Part shown: positions 9,239 to 20,510 of the stretch, piece by piece
Numbering within the stretch: position 1 is the first letter of the stretch
Layout: every line of letters starts with the position of its first letter
Assembly (NCBI RefSeq): GCF_025244705.1
Contig: NZ_CP104207.1
Location: 2,356,001 to 2,420,000 of the forward strand
Reading direction: 5' to 3'
DNA: 64,000 nucleotides
Origin: Sphingopyxis sp. PET50
Lineage (GTDB): Bacteria > Pseudomonadota > Alphaproteobacteria > Sphingomonadales > Sphingomonadaceae
Position numbers and translations under genes: made by a program
The notes under the pieces: generated by a model
Seen by the model: the letters and a program-made list of their open reading frames with translations, nothing else
Told to the model about the DNA's origin: nothing
Databases searched by the model: none

Positions 9239-10042
9239 TTATTGCTGCACCTGCAATTGGACAACCAGATTTTCTTGCGCTGCACCAAAACGCATGCCGC
9301 GCACCGGCGCGGCATCGTGATAATCGAGCCCCGTCGCGACGCGGATATAGCGCTGGTCGGGCGAATAGCCGTTCGACACGTCGAAACCGACCCAGCCGAT
9401 CGCATCGAAATGCGCCTCGGCCCAGCCGTGCGTCGCATCCTGGTGCGTGCGGTCGTTCATCATCAGATAGCCCGACACATAGCGCGCCGGATGCCCCAGG
9501 TGGCGCATCGCCGCGATGAAGATATGGGCATGGTCCTGGCACACCCCGCCGGTGCCGCCCAGCGCCTGCTCGGCGCTGGTGTCGGCCCCGGTCACGCCAA
9601 TGCTGTAGGGCAGTTTTTCGAGGATCAGCTTCGACAGCGCGTGCGCGCGTTCGATGTCCGAGGCGAAATCGCGCCCCAGCTCGGCCGCCAGCGCCCGCAC
9701 ATGGCGCCCGGCGCGGGTCAGCGGGGTCGGGCGCAGAAAGATCCACAGCGGCATCGCCCCGCGATGCGCGCCGATGACGCCGTCCCAGCTGATCAGCTCG
9801 ACCTCGCCCGAACAATGGATCACCAATTCCCGCGACCCCGGATCGACCGCGATCAGGTCGACGCCATTGCCATGATGGTCGGTGTAGTGGAGCTGGCTGG
9901 TGCCGCCGCCGATCTCGACGCTCCAGCCGTGGATCAGCTGCTGCCCCGGCCGTTCCTTGGGCGTCAGCTTGACCTGCTGCAGCGCATAGGCGACCGGGCT
10001 GTCATATTCGTAGCGGGTGGTATGTTCGACGCGAAGGCGCAT
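9239..10042 (-). CDS. Transglutaminase-like cysteine peptidase
   Basis: 267 residues. The N-terminal beta-sandwich begins MRLRVEHTTRYEYDSPV, typical of bacterial transglutaminase-like proteins; the core has the catalytic Cys in GGTGVCQDHAHIFIAAMRHL, the His in THGWAEAHFDAIGWV and the Asp in GFDVSNGYSP. No signal peptide is seen, so it should be cytoplasmic. Family members act as peptidases or amide transferases. It lies 11 bases downstream of the alpha-E gene and 36 bases upstream of anbu on the same strand, so the three are surely one transcription unit. I infer a role in building or cutting amide bonds made by the cluster's ATP-grasp enzyme. Confidence 0.9.
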   Translation of the reverse strand: MRLRVEHTTRYEYDSPVAYALQQVKLTPKERPGQQLIHGWSVEIGGGTSQLHYTDHHGNGVDLIAVDPGSRELVIHCSGEVELISWDGVIGAHRGAMPLWIFLRPTPLTRAGRHVRALAAELGRDFASDIERAHALSKLILEKLPYSIGVTGADTSAEQALGGTGGVCQDHAHIFIAAMRHLGHPARYVSGYLMMNDRTHQDATHGWAEAHFDAIGWVGFDVSNGYSPDQRYIRVATGLDYHDAAPVRGMRFGAAQENLVVQLQVQQ

Positions 10043-10053
10043 GGTCCCGAACC

Positions 10054-10995
10054 CTATTCCACAAACCGGTAGTCGCGCTCGATCTGCTGCGCGAGCGCGG
10101 CGTTGGCGCGGAGGAAGTCGGTGATATATTCGTGCAGGCCGCCGTCGAAGATCGCCTGGATCGGCCCGGCCAGCTTCTTCTGGTGCAGCGCCGCGACCAT
10201 GCGCCCGGCCTCGGTCTCCTCGCCATAGCCGCGCTGCAGCCAGCCGATATTGTCCTGCATCTTCTGCGCGCAAAAGGCCAGGCTGCGCGGCATCTGTTTG
10301 TAGAGGATCAGGAATTCGGCGATCTTCAGCGCGCTGATCTCGGTCCCGTACAGCCAGTGATAGGCGCGGTGCGCCGACACCGAGCGCAGGATCGTCTCCC
10401 ACTGCACATTGTCGATCGAGGTGCCGATATGCGCGACCGAGGGCAGCAGCAGATAATATTTGACGTCGAGGATGCGCGCGGTGTTGTCGGCGCGTTCGAG
10501 GAAGGTGCCGAGCCGCGAGAAATTATAGCCGTCGTTGCGCAGCATCGTCCCCGAAAAGGCGCCGCGCACCTGCGCGCTCTGCTGGCGGATCGCCGACAGC
10601 ACATCGGGCAGGTCGTCGTCGCGCACCTGCCGCTTGAGCAGCGCGCCGAGCGTCATCCAGCTTGTGTTCACCGCCTCCCACACCTCGCGGGTCAGATAGG
10701 TGCGCGCGGTGCGCGCATTGTCGCGCGCCTGCTTGACGACCGACAAGATGCTCGACGGATTGCGCGTGTCGCGGAGCAGGAAGTCGACGACCTTCGCCGA
10801 ACTATATTCCTGCCCGGTCGCCTCGAACGCCTGGTTCGACCCCGCGGTGACGAGGATCGACTTCCACTCGGCCCTGGCGGTGCTCGACCGCGTCAGCGCG
10901 ATACGGAACCCGGCGTCGATCAGCCGCGCATTATTCTCGCTCCGTTCAAGATAGCGCGCCATCCAGAAGAGGCTGCCGGCGGTCTTGCCTAGCAT
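10054..10995 (-). CDS. Alpha-E domain protein
   Basis: 313 residues, almost wholly alpha-helical, starting MLGKTAGSLFWMARYLERSE, the standard opening of the alpha-E (COG2307) family. Further conserved blocks are RDTRNPSSILSVVKQARDNA, LERADNTARILDVKYY and RSVSAHRAYHWLYG. The family has no proven activity; it almost always accompanies a circularly permuted ATP-grasp gene and is fused to it in some species, so it is thought to be a partner subunit. Here it lies between the ATP-grasp gene (210 bases upstream, with a palindromic repeat between) and the transglutaminase gene. Confidence 0.9.
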   Translation of the reverse strand: MLGKTAGSLFWMARYLERSENNARLIDAGFRIALTRSSTARAEWKSILVTAGSNQAFEATGQEYSSAKVVDFLLRDTRNPSSILSVVKQARDNARTARTYLTREVWEAVNTSWMTLGALLKRQVRDDDLPDVLSAIRQQSAQVRGAFSGTMLRNDGYNFSRLGTFLERADNTARILDVKYYLLLPSVAHIGTSIDNVQWETILRSVSAHRAYHWLYGTEISALKIAEFLILYKQMPRSLAFCAQKMQDNIGWLQRGYGEETEAGRMVAALHQKKLAGPIQAIFDGGLHEYITDFLRANAALAQQIERDYRFVE

Positions 10996-11020
10996 GGGCG
11001 TAGGCTCCGACGCACCCGGC

Positions 11021-11179
11021 CTCCCCTCCCGCAGGCGGGAGGGGCAGCGAGACTTGGCTCGGCGAAGCCGGGCCTAGTCGCAGCGGGGTGGGCGGAAACG
11101 CGGCGTGGCTGGCCCACCCCGCTGCGGCTAGGCAGCAAGCTGCCAAGCCTCGCTGCCCCTCCCGCTTGCGGGAGGGGGT
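11021..11179. repeat. Large palindromic repeat (CCTCCCGC family)
   Basis: Arms CCCCTCCCGCAGGCGGGAGG at the left and CCCCTCCCGCTTGCGGGAGG at the right, each itself a hairpin, plus pairing of GCAGCGAGACTTGGC with GCCAAGCCTCGCTGC and GTCGCAGCGGGGTGGGC with GGCCCACCCCGCTGCGGC. It sits inside the ATP-grasp/alpha-E/transglutaminase/anbu unit and so may lower or process the downstream message. Confidence 0.78.
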
Positions 11180-11206
11180 GGCGAAGGAATGACGTCATGC
11201 CCACCA

Positions 11207-12640
11207 TCAATCCTCCAGCACCCACGTATCCTTGGTCCCGCCGCCCTGGCTCGAATTGACCACCAGCGACCCCTTGGTCATCGCGACGCGGGTCAGGCCG
11301 CCGGGGGTGATGGTGACGCCCGCGGGCGACATCAGCACGAAGGGCCGCAGATCGACATGGCGCGGGGCGAGGCCCGCCCTGGTGAAGATCGGCACGGTCG
11401 ACAGCGACAGCGTCGGCTGCGCGATATAGCCGCGCGGGTTCGCCTCCAGCTTGGCGCGAAAGGCGGCGATCTCCTTCTTGCTCGCGGCGGGACCGACGAG
11501 CATGCCGTAACCGCCCGAGCCATGGACCTCCTTGACCACCAGTTCGGGCAATCGGTCGAGCACCTCCTTCAGATGCTCGGTCTCGCTGCAGCGCCAGGTC
11601 GGCACATTGGGCAGCAGCGCGCGCTCGCCGGTGTAGAATTCGATAATGTCGGGCATGTAGCTGTACAGCGCCTTGTCGTCGGCGATGCCGGTGCCCGGCG
11701 CATTGGCGATGGTGATGCCGCCGGCGCGGTAGACGTCCCAGATGCCGGGCACGCCGAGCATCGAGTCGGGGCGGAAGTTCAGCGGATCGAGGAAATCGTC
11801 GTCGACGCGGCGATAGACGACGTCGATCGGCGTATAGCCCTGCGTCGTGCGCATCGCGACGCGGCCGTTCACGACGCGCAGGTCGTGTCCCTCGACCAGT
11901 TCGGCGCCCATCTGGTCGGCGAGGAAGCTGTGCTCGAAATAGGCGCTGTTGTGGATGCCCGGCGTGAGCACCGCGACCGTCGGCGTCCCGTCGCATTTCG
12001 GCGGCGCGCAGGCGGCGAGCGAGCGCAGCAGGTTGATCGGATAGTCGCCGACCTCGCGCACCGGCACCTTCGCGAACAGCTCGGGGAACATCTGGAGCAT
12101 CGTCTCGCGATTTTCGAGCATGTAGGAGACGCCCGACGGCGTGCGGGCATTGTCCTCCAGCACATAGAATTCGTTCGGGCCGGTGCGGACGATGTCGGTG
12201 CCGGTGATATGCGTATAGACGCCGCCCGGCGGATCCATCCCCATCATCATCGGCAGGAACGCCTCGTTGCGCGAGATCAGCTCGACCGGCACCCGCCCGG
12301 CGCGCAATATCTCCTGCCGGTGATAGATATCGTGGAGGAAGGCGTTGAGCGCGCGCACCCGCTGTTCGATGCCGCGCGACAGCCGCCGCCACTCGCTCGC
12401 CGAAATGATCCGCGGCACCACGTCGAAGGGGATCAGCCTTTCGTCGGCGTCATCCTCGCCATAGACGTTGAAGGTGATGCCGGTGGTGCGGAAAAAGGCC
12501 TCGGCCTGCTGCGCCTTGCGGTGGATACGCGCGGGTTCCTCGGCGGCGAACCATTCGCAAAATTCGGTATAGGGCGTCCTCGTGTCGCCCCCATGGCCAT
12601 GCATCTCGTCGAAGAATTGAATGGAGCCAGCCCTTTCCAC
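11207..12640 (-). CDS. Circularly permuted ATP-grasp protein
   Basis: 477 residues of the circularly permuted ATP-grasp type 2 family (COG2308). Conserved blocks are NAFLHDIYHRQEIL, YTHITGTDIVRTGPNEFYVLEDNARTP-type segments (ATP and metal binding), TPGIHNSAYFEHSFLADQMG, PGTGIADDKALYSYMPDII and VVKEVHGSGGYGMLVGP. ATP-grasp enzymes join a carboxylate to an amine through an acyl phosphate; the substrate of this family is unknown. It is the first gene of the cluster with alpha-E, transglutaminase and Anbu. The start is a GTG at 12640; no in-frame ATG precedes the conserved FFDEMH. Confidence 0.88.
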   Translation of the reverse strand: MERAGSIQFFDEMHGHGGDTRTPYTEFCEWFAAEEPARIHRKAQQAEAFFRTTGITFNVYGEDDADERLIPFDVVPRIISASEWRRLSRGIEQRVRALNAFLHDIYHRQEILRAGRVPVELISRNEAFLPMMMGMDPPGGVYTHITGTDIVRTGPNEFYVLEDNARTPSGVSYMLENRETMLQMFPELFAKVPVREVGDYPINLLRSLAACAPPKCDGTPTVAVLTPGIHNSAYFEHSFLADQMGAELVEGHDLRVVNGRVAMRTTQGYTPIDVVYRRVDDDFLDPLNFRPDSMLGVPGIWDVYRAGGITIANAPGTGIADDKALYSYMPDIIEFYTGERALLPNVPTWRCSETEHLKEVLDRLPELVVKEVHGSGGYGMLVGPAASKKEIAAFRAKLEANPRGYIAQPTLSLSTVPIFTRAGLAPRHVDLRPFVLMSPAGVTITPGGLTRVAMTKGSLVVNSSQGGGTKDTWVLED

Positions 12641-12805
12641 GCAACATGCCTTCCCACCGCCGCAAACCGTTGCGACGCCCGATGTTCCAGCTGCTGCGCA
12701 CCTGCCGGCTGCATGGCCGACAAGCTTATGAGGCCGATGCTAGCACTCCGGTGCGGGAAGGCAAGATGGGTGGCGCGTTGCAATCTAAGATAAGATCGCC
12801 CCAGC

Positions 12806-12897
12806 CCCGTTCGTGCTGAGCTTGTCGAAGCACCGTCCTTCTCTTTGGACGCCGCAAGGGCAAAGCACGGCCCTTCGACAAGCTCAGGGCGAACGGG
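12806..12897. repeat. Palindromic repeat (CGTTCGTGCTGAGC family)
   Basis: Arms CCCGTTCGTGCTGAGCTTGT and CAAGCTCAGGGCGAACGGG with a spacer containing GCACCGTCC ... GCACGGCCC. Same family as the copies at 5565 and 29420. The remaining gap between this repeat and the ATP-grasp start (12641-12805) contains no gene I can support and probably carries that cluster's promoter. Confidence 0.75.
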
Positions 12898-12912
12898 AAC
12901 CTGAGCGCAACG

Positions 12913-13671
12913 CTAAACGCCCGCCAACGGAAGCATCAGCGCCAAATACAGCAACCGCACCGCCACGAACCCGACCAGCAGCGCCGTCAGCCGCCGGATC
13001 AGCATCGCCGGGCCGGTCTTCACCGCGATCTGCGTGCCGATCGCGCCGCCGATCAGCACCGCGACCAGCAGCGGCCAGTGGTCGGCGACGGCGTGCGCCA
13101 TCTCCAGCCCCTTGCCCTTGATCAGCTGGCCGGTCAGCCCGAACAGGCTGTTGACGAGGATGAACAGGCTGGCGGTCGCGGCGACCTGCCGCGCTTCGGC
13201 CCAGCGGATCAGGTGGAGGATCGGCGCGAGGAAGATGCCGCCGCCGATGCCGACCACCCCCGCCAGATAGCCCAGCCCCGCCGCGACCGGCAGCAACAGC
13301 TTGGGCGACAGGTTCACGGGTTTCGCGGCCTGCGGCTGGACCATCAGCGCGACCGCCGAGGCGAGCAGCGACAGCCCTAGCAGGATGACGAGCACCCCCT
13401 GCTTCACCGGGGTCAGCCCGCCGAGAAAGGCGAGCGGCGCCGCGACGGCGATCAGCGGCAGCGCCTTCGCCCAGGGCATCACCCCCGCGCGCGCGAAGCG
13501 GATCGTGCCGCCGCTGACGACGATGACGTTGCACGCCAGGCTGATCGCCGGGACCAGCCCCACCGCGACGCCGCCGAGGATCAGCAGCGCGGTATAGGTC
13601 GACCCGCCGCCGAACCCGACCGCGGCATAGAGCAGCGCGGTGAGGCCGAAAGCTGCGGCGAGCCCGGTCAT
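12913..13671 (-). CDS. Sulfite exporter TauE/SafE family (TSUP) membrane permease
   Basis: 252 residues with eight probable membrane helices in two similar halves. Each half opens with a glycine-rich motif typical of TSUP permeases: YAAVGFGGGSTYTALL (residues 15-30) and AGVVGIGGGIFLAPIL (residues 135-150). The family moves organosulfonates, sulfite or related anions across the inner membrane; the substrate here cannot be told from sequence. It has palindromic repeats on both sides and no obvious operon partner. Confidence 0.87.
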   Translation of the reverse strand: MTGLAAAFGLTALLYAAVGFGGGSTYTALLILGGVAVGLVPAISLACNVIVVSGGTIRFARAGVMPWAKALPLIAVAAPLAFLGGLTPVKQGVLVILLGLSLLASAVALMVQPQAAKPVNLSPKLLLPVAAGLGYLAGVVGIGGGIFLAPILHLIRWAEARQVAATASLFILVNSLFGLTGQLIKGKGLEMAHAVADHWPLLVAVLIGGAIGTQIAVKTGPAMLIRRLTALLVGFVAVRLLYLALMLPLAGV

Positions 13672-13700
13672 TGCGGCATCCCGCTTTCGACGCAGAACAT

Positions 13701-13815
13701 GACCCGATTCCCCGAGCGAAGACGAGGGGCCCGTTCGAGCGAAGCGAGAACCCGCAAGGGCGCTGCCTCGACTTCGCTCGGCATGGCCCCTCGTCTTCGC
13801 TCGGGGAATCGGGTC
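13701..13815. repeat. Perfect-armed palindromic repeat (CCCGAGCGAAGACGAGG family)
   Basis: The 29-base arms at 13701-13729 and 13787-13815 (GACCCGATTCCCCGAGCGAA... and its exact complement) are perfectly complementary; the loop contains GTTCGAGCGAAGCGAGAAC. It lies between the start of the TSUP gene and the end of secA. A second copy with the same loop lies inside the DNA ligase gene at 37693. Confidence 0.85.
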
Positions 13816-13835
13816 CTATATTGCATGCCGCGCGC

Positions 13836-16571
<2,736 letters not shown>

Positions 16572-16687
16572 GGCGTATTTCCTTGGGATATGAGGATGAT
16601 AAAGGCCGGTTTTACGGCCATAGACGCCGCCCGTCGGGCACGGCGCAAAACAGGTCGCGGGCGGCGGAGCGCCCGTCGCATTATCGG

Positions 16688-17012
16688 CTATTCGAGGGCG
16701 CGGTCGCTGCCGATGAGCAGGCCGGGCAGGTGCGGCGGCGGCGCCTTGCGCGGCTTGCGGCCCGAGGTGACGGTGCGCCGCGTCGGCGTCGTCGCGACGG
16801 GGCGGCGTTCGCTGTCGTTCGCTTCGGCCTGCTGCCCCGTTTCGGCGAGCAGGATCAGCGACCCCATCGCGGCCGGCTGTCGCGGGCGCCGCCATGGCGC
16901 GATCGGCGCCGACGAGTCCGGTGAGCAGAGCCAACAGGGTCAGCAGCAAACGCAAAGAATAACGCCCCTTGTTATCAGACGCGCGGTTTATAGCACGCTG
17001 GATGCTGAACAT
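16688..17012 (-). CDS. Small exported protein upstream of secA, apparent frameshift
   Basis: Not recognised. From ATG at 17012 (or a TTG at about 16956 with a good AAGGGG ribosome site) the chain has a strong signal peptide, [20 protein letters not shown]. Near 16880, at GACAGCCGGCCGC, coding character shifts by one base: the frame [20 protein letters not shown] through [13 protein letters not shown] to the stop at 16688 has nearly all codons ending in G or C. Correcting one surplus base gives about 107 residues. The mature part is short, basic and proline-rich. It is on the same strand as secA, 116 bases upstream of the secA start. Confidence 0.45.
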
Positions 17013-17109
17013 AGGGTGAAACGGGAGCAAGGTCCAGAGGGAGATCGGCGGCGCGACGGGAAGCCGGGGTCGGTGTGGCGGGTTTCGGACGGGAGCGGCC
17101 GCAAGCGAT

Positions 17110-17294
17110 CCTCCCCCAACGGGGGGAGGGGACCACCCGCAGGGTGATGGAGGGGCACGGGAGGTTGACGCTGCTCCGAGCCAGGGAAGCTTCCTTTCCG
17201 GTGAACCGAGCCGCAAGCACGGCCTCACCGGCAAGGCAAACCGCCTGTGCCCCTCCACCAGCTTCGCTGGTCCCCCTCCCCGTGCCGGGGAGGA
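17110..17294. repeat. Palindromic repeat in the 392-base gap before the SDR gene
   Basis: Left arm CCTCCCCCAACGGGGGGAGG followed by GGTGATGGAGGGGCACGG; right arm GCCCCTCCACCAGC... ending CCCCGTGCCGGGGAGG. The right flank (ATGTCCGCTCCCCACCCCAA) matches flanks of the repeats near 55780 and 60374. No gene is supported in 17013-17404. Confidence 0.7.
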
Positions 17295-17404
17295 TCTTTA
17301 TGTCCGCTCCCCACCCCAAAACCTCCACCGCCCGCCTTTCGACTTGACCTCCCAGCCAACATCGCATCATCTGCCACTAACAAGAATGTAAGGAGAGGGC
17401 GCAT

Positions 17405-18223
17405 ATGGCCAGCAACGGGGCACGGAAAGCGATTTTCATCACCGGGGGCGGCTCGGGCATCGGCCGCGCCACCGCGCGTCATTTCGCCGCGCAGGGCTGG
17501 TTCGTCGGCATCGCCGACGTCAACAGCGCCGGGATCGACGAGACCGCGGCACTGCTCCCCGTGGGCGCGTCGTCGCGCCATGTCATGGACGTGCGCGACC
17601 GCGACCAGTGGCGGGCGGCGCTCGCCGCCTTCGCCGAACAGAGCGGCGGGCGGCTCGACGTGCTGTTCAACAACGCCGGCATCGGCTCGGGCGGCCAGTT
17701 CATCGACATGGCGCCCGAAGAGGCCGACCGGCTGATCGCGATCAATTTCGGCGGGGTGGTCAACGGCATCTATATGGCGCTGCCCTTGCTGAAAGCGACG
17801 CCGGGGGCGACGATCCTCAACACCGGTTCGGCTTCGGGCTTCTATGGCGTCGCGGGGCTTGCGGTCTATTCGGCGACCAAATTCGCGGTGCGCGGGCTGA
17901 CCGAGGCGCTGGACATCGAATTCGCCAAGCACGGCATCAAGGTGCGCTCGCTGATGCCCGGTTTCATCGACACGCCCCTGCTCGACCAGGTCAGCGCCGA
18001 CAGCAACGAACCCGCACGCAACCGCCTGTCGGCGAGCGGCTTCGAGATCGTCCCCGTCGAGCGCGTCGGCGAGGCGGCATGGGCGGCGGTGCATGGCGAG
18101 AGGGTGCACACCCCCGTCGGCAAGATGGCCAAACGCCTGTCGCGCATCGCCCGCTGGTTCCCGGGGCTGATCGTCAAGCAATCGAAAAAGGTCGATGGGC
18201 TGGGCGCGGCCGGGGGGCATTAG
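17405..18223 (+). CDS. Short-chain dehydrogenase/reductase
   Basis: 272 residues, classical SDR fold. Cofactor loop TGGGSGIGRATA (residues 13-24), NNAG in VLFNNAGIGSGG, catalytic Ser in NTGSASGFYGV and the YSATK pair (Tyr and Lys about 158 and 162), then PGFIDTPLL after the substrate loop. An Asp after the second strand (GIADVN) suggests NAD rather than NADP. Substrate unknown. The C-terminus has a basic stretch (KMAKRLSRIARWF). Stands alone between two repeats. Confidence 0.87.
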   Translation: MASNGARKAIFITGGGSGIGRATARHFAAQGWFVGIADVNSAGIDETAALLPVGASSRHVMDVRDRDQWRAALAAFAEQSGGRLDVLFNNAGIGSGGQFIDMAPEEADRLIAINFGGVVNGIYMALPLLKATPGATILNTGSASGFYGVAGLAVYSATKFAVRGLTEALDIEFAKHGIKVRSLMPGFIDTPLLDQVSADSNEPARNRLSASGFEIVPVERVGEAAWAAVHGERVHTPVGKMAKRLSRIARWFPGLIVKQSKKVDGLGAAGGH

Positions 18224-18263
18224 ACGCGCCGGTCGAAGGCGGGTGGGGGTGGTGAGCAGTCAT

Positions 18264-18378
18264 TCCCCTCCCTTTTAGGGAGGGGGTTAGGGGTGGGTAG
18301 CGAGCGCAGCGAGCCAGAAGGAAGAGCGCCGCCTTCGGCGGCCACCCACCCCCAGCCCCTCCCTGAAAGGGAGGGGAG
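18264..18378. repeat. Palindromic repeat (CCCCTCCC family)
   Basis: Arms TCCCCTCCCTTTTAGGGAGG and CCCCTCCCTGAAAGGGAGGG, with inner pairing of GGGGTGGGTAGC-type and CCACCCACCCCC-type segments around a GCCGCCTTCGGCGGC hairpin. Sits between two convergent genes and may end transcription from both. Confidence 0.75.
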
Positions 18379-18410
18379 ATCAACCCCCGCTCCCGCCCGT
18401 TATCTGCCCT

Positions 18411-19121
18411 CTATTTCCTCGCCCCGCACTGCACCGTGCCCGCCCCGACGTTGCGCACCGTGCACAGCGGCTTGCCCAGCACCGTCACCCGGCCCAGCCC
18501 GCGGCTCGTCACCGCGGCGCTTTTGACCGCGTGAAAAATATGGTCGCCGGTGCCTTCGCTGTCGCTGACCAGTTCGTCGATCTTCAGGTCGCCCGCATCG
18601 ACCGCCCCGGCGCCCGACAGCGTCATCTGCGCGGTCTTGGCTTGGCCCGCCAGCACCATCGTGCCGTTGCCGATCATCGCGACGGTCAGCCGGTCGCTGG
18701 TCACCGTGCCGACGGTCAGCCGCCCCGGCCCGCGCAGCCCGATCGTCACCTTCGTGCCCTTCAGCGTGTCGATCTGCAGCGACCCGCCGCCGACCACCGT
18801 CGCCGAGCGCAAATTCGCGGCGTTGACGCGCAGCGTCACCGCGCCGAGCGGCTGGCGCCGCGCCTCGTCGCCCGCATAGATTTTCTGCCCGATCACCAGC
18901 CGCCCGTCGCGCGTCTCGACCGTCAGCCGGTCGAGCGCGTCGGGCGAGCCGGTCGCCACCGCGCTGACCGGCGCGCGCGTCACCACCTCGACCGTCACGT
19001 CGGCATTGAGCTCGATCGCCTCGAAACTGGTCAGCCCATAGCGCTTCTCGGCCGCCGAAGCGGACGCTGCGGCGAGCAGGGCGGCGGCCGCCAGCGCGGC
19101 CCATCGGATCAGGAATGCCAT
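18411..19121 (-). CDS. Exported GIN-domain (DUF2807) protein
   Basis: 236 residues with a signal peptide (residues 1-24, ending SASAA). The mature part is a GIN/DUF2807 beta-helix built from short repeats of the type S-x-T-V-V-G-G-G-S-L and L-S-G-A-G-A-V-D-A-G-D-L. The three cysteines lie at the C-terminus (LCTVRNVGAGTVQCGARK), enough for one disulfide. Function is unknown; related proteins are thought to be envelope adhesins or scaffolds. Lies 43 bases downstream of a second, lipoprotein-type GIN gene on the same strand; the pair probably forms an operon. Confidence 0.8.
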   Translation of the reverse strand: MAFLIRWAALAAAALLAAASASAAEKRYGLTSFEAIELNADVTVEVVTRAPVSAVATGSPDALDRLTVETRDGRLVIGQKIYAGDEARRQPLGAVTLRVNAANLRSATVVGGGSLQIDTLKGTKVTIGLRGPGRLTVGTVTSDRLTVAMIGNGTMVLAGQAKTAQMTLSGAGAVDAGDLKIDELVSDSEGTGDHIFHAVKSAAVTSRGLGRVTVLGKPLCTVRNVGAGTVQCGARK

Positions 19122-19164
19122 GGCGCCGCCCTACCCTGTCCGGCCGGACGGCGCCAGTGGGAGC

Positions 19165-19911
19165 CTATTTGCAGGTCGCGGTGCCCGATCCCATCGCCTT
19201 GGTCGTACAGGCGGCGCCGCCGGTCAGGTCGACGTCGCCCGAACCCAATATGCTGATATCGGCGCTCGCGGTCGCCTGTGCCGCGATGTTGCCCGATCCG
19301 GTGACCGAAATATCGAGCGTCTCGGCGGCAAGTCCCTTGGCGTCGATATCGCCCGACCCGGTCACGTCGAGGTCGCCCGACTTGATCGCGCCGCCGGCGA
19401 TTTCGATGTCGCCCGAGCCCGATACGGTCAGCTTCGCCTTGGCACCGCTGAATTTCGCGACCTTCAGGTCGCCCGACCCGGTAAGCACCGCCGCAACGTC
19501 ATTGCCGTCGATCGTATCGGCGTCGATCGACCCCGATCCGGTCAGCTTCACCGCGCCGAGCCTGGGCATGGTGATCGCGATCTCGACCTCGTCATGGTCG
19601 CGCCCGCCGAAGCTGAAGCCGCTGCGCTTGCGCCCGATCGACAGCGTCGTGCCGTCGAGCTTGATCTCCAGATCGTCGATCTCGGCCTTCGGCCCCTTCG
19701 CGCTGATCGAAAAGGCGTCGCCCTGGCGGATGGTGACGTCGTCCGGGCCCGTCACTTCGACCCCCGTGAAACCCGTGAGCGCGAAATCCTGCGTCGTCGT
19801 CGGCCCCGGATCGGCGGAGCGCCCCTTGCCGCCCTCGTCGGTCGTGATCGTGCCGTTGCACGCCGCCAGCGCCAAAGTCAGCGGCAGCGCCGCGATCGTC
19901 CAGTTACGCAT
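19165..19911 (-). CDS. GIN-domain (DUF2807) lipoprotein
   Basis: 248 residues. Signal peptide with lipobox LALAAC (Cys about 18), so membrane-anchored. The mature chain has a GIN head domain followed by many turns of the form TGSGDI-D-x-x-G-L, for example LTGSGDLKVAKFSG and VTGSGDIDAKGL, spaced about 20 residues, which predicts a right-handed beta-helix. Two C-terminal cysteines (ACTTKAMGSGTATCK) resemble those of the neighbouring GIN protein. Start chosen at the ATG giving the lipoprotein signal; the frame is open further upstream without any conserved sequence. Confidence 0.8.
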   Translation of the reverse strand: MRNWTIAALPLTLALAACNGTITTDEGGKGRSADPGPTTTQDFALTGFTGVEVTGPDDVTIRQGDAFSISAKGPKAEIDDLEIKLDGTTLSIGRKRSGFSFGGRDHDEVEIAITMPRLGAVKLTGSGSIDADTIDGNDVAAVLTGSGDLKVAKFSGAKAKLTVSGSGDIEIAGGAIKSGDLDVTGSGDIDAKGLAAETLDISVTGSGNIAAQATASADISILGSGDVDLTGGAACTTKAMGSGTATCK

Positions 19912-20033
19912 CACCAATCTCCTTCGTGTATTGCTTACATAACACACATCGGAGCCACCTGTCCAGAGCGCGCCATCTTGTCGCCACCTTCCTGGGCCAG
20001 AGGCACCGTTCCCCTTCAACCGGATGATGGACG

Positions 20034-20510
20034 ATGAGCGTAGCGTTTCGCCGCGAAAGCGACGACGAACATAAGGAACCCGCGTTCGAATGGCCGATTC
20101 CCGTCGGTCCGAACCTGGTCACCCCGCGAGGAATACGGCTGCTCGACGAGGAAGCGGCCCGACTGGCCGATGCGATCGCGGCGGCCGAAGACGAAGAGGC
20201 GCGCAAGACGCTCCGGAAACGGCAACGCTATGTCCACACGCGCCAGTCGACCGCCGAGGTGCAGCCCGCGCCCGGCGCCGGTGTCGTCGGCATCGGCAGC
20301 AAGGTGACCTTCACGCTCGACGGCGCGACGCGTACGCTGACCGTCGTCGGCCATGACGAGGCCGATCCGGCGCAGGGGACCATCGCCTTTTCCGCCCCGC
20401 TCGCCCGCGCGCTGATGGGCGCCGAAGCCGGCGAGGCGCTCGACTATCAGGGCCGCGAGGACGCGATCGCGATCATCGCCGCCGCGGCCGATCCGGAGAC
20501 GCAGGCATGA
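20034..20510 (+). CDS. GreA/GreB-family transcription elongation factor
   Basis: 158 residues. The N-terminal half is helical (LLDEEAARLADAIAAAEDEEAR), the coiled coil that enters the RNA polymerase channel; the C-terminal half is the FKBP-like Gre domain (GIGSKVTFTLDG..., TIAFSAPLARALMGAEAGEALDY). It is closer to the GreB-like proteins common beside a second gene in alphaproteobacteria. The acidic tip Asp/Glu residues are in DEEAR. The stop overlaps the next start by four bases (ATGA), so the two are coupled. Confidence 0.83.
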   Translation: MSVAFRRESDDEHKEPAFEWPIPVGPNLVTPRGIRLLDEEAARLADAIAAAEDEEARKTLRKRQRYVHTRQSTAEVQPAPGAGVVGIGSKVTFTLDGATRTLTVVGHDEADPAQGTIAFSAPLARALMGAEAGEALDYQGREDAIAIIAAAADPETQA

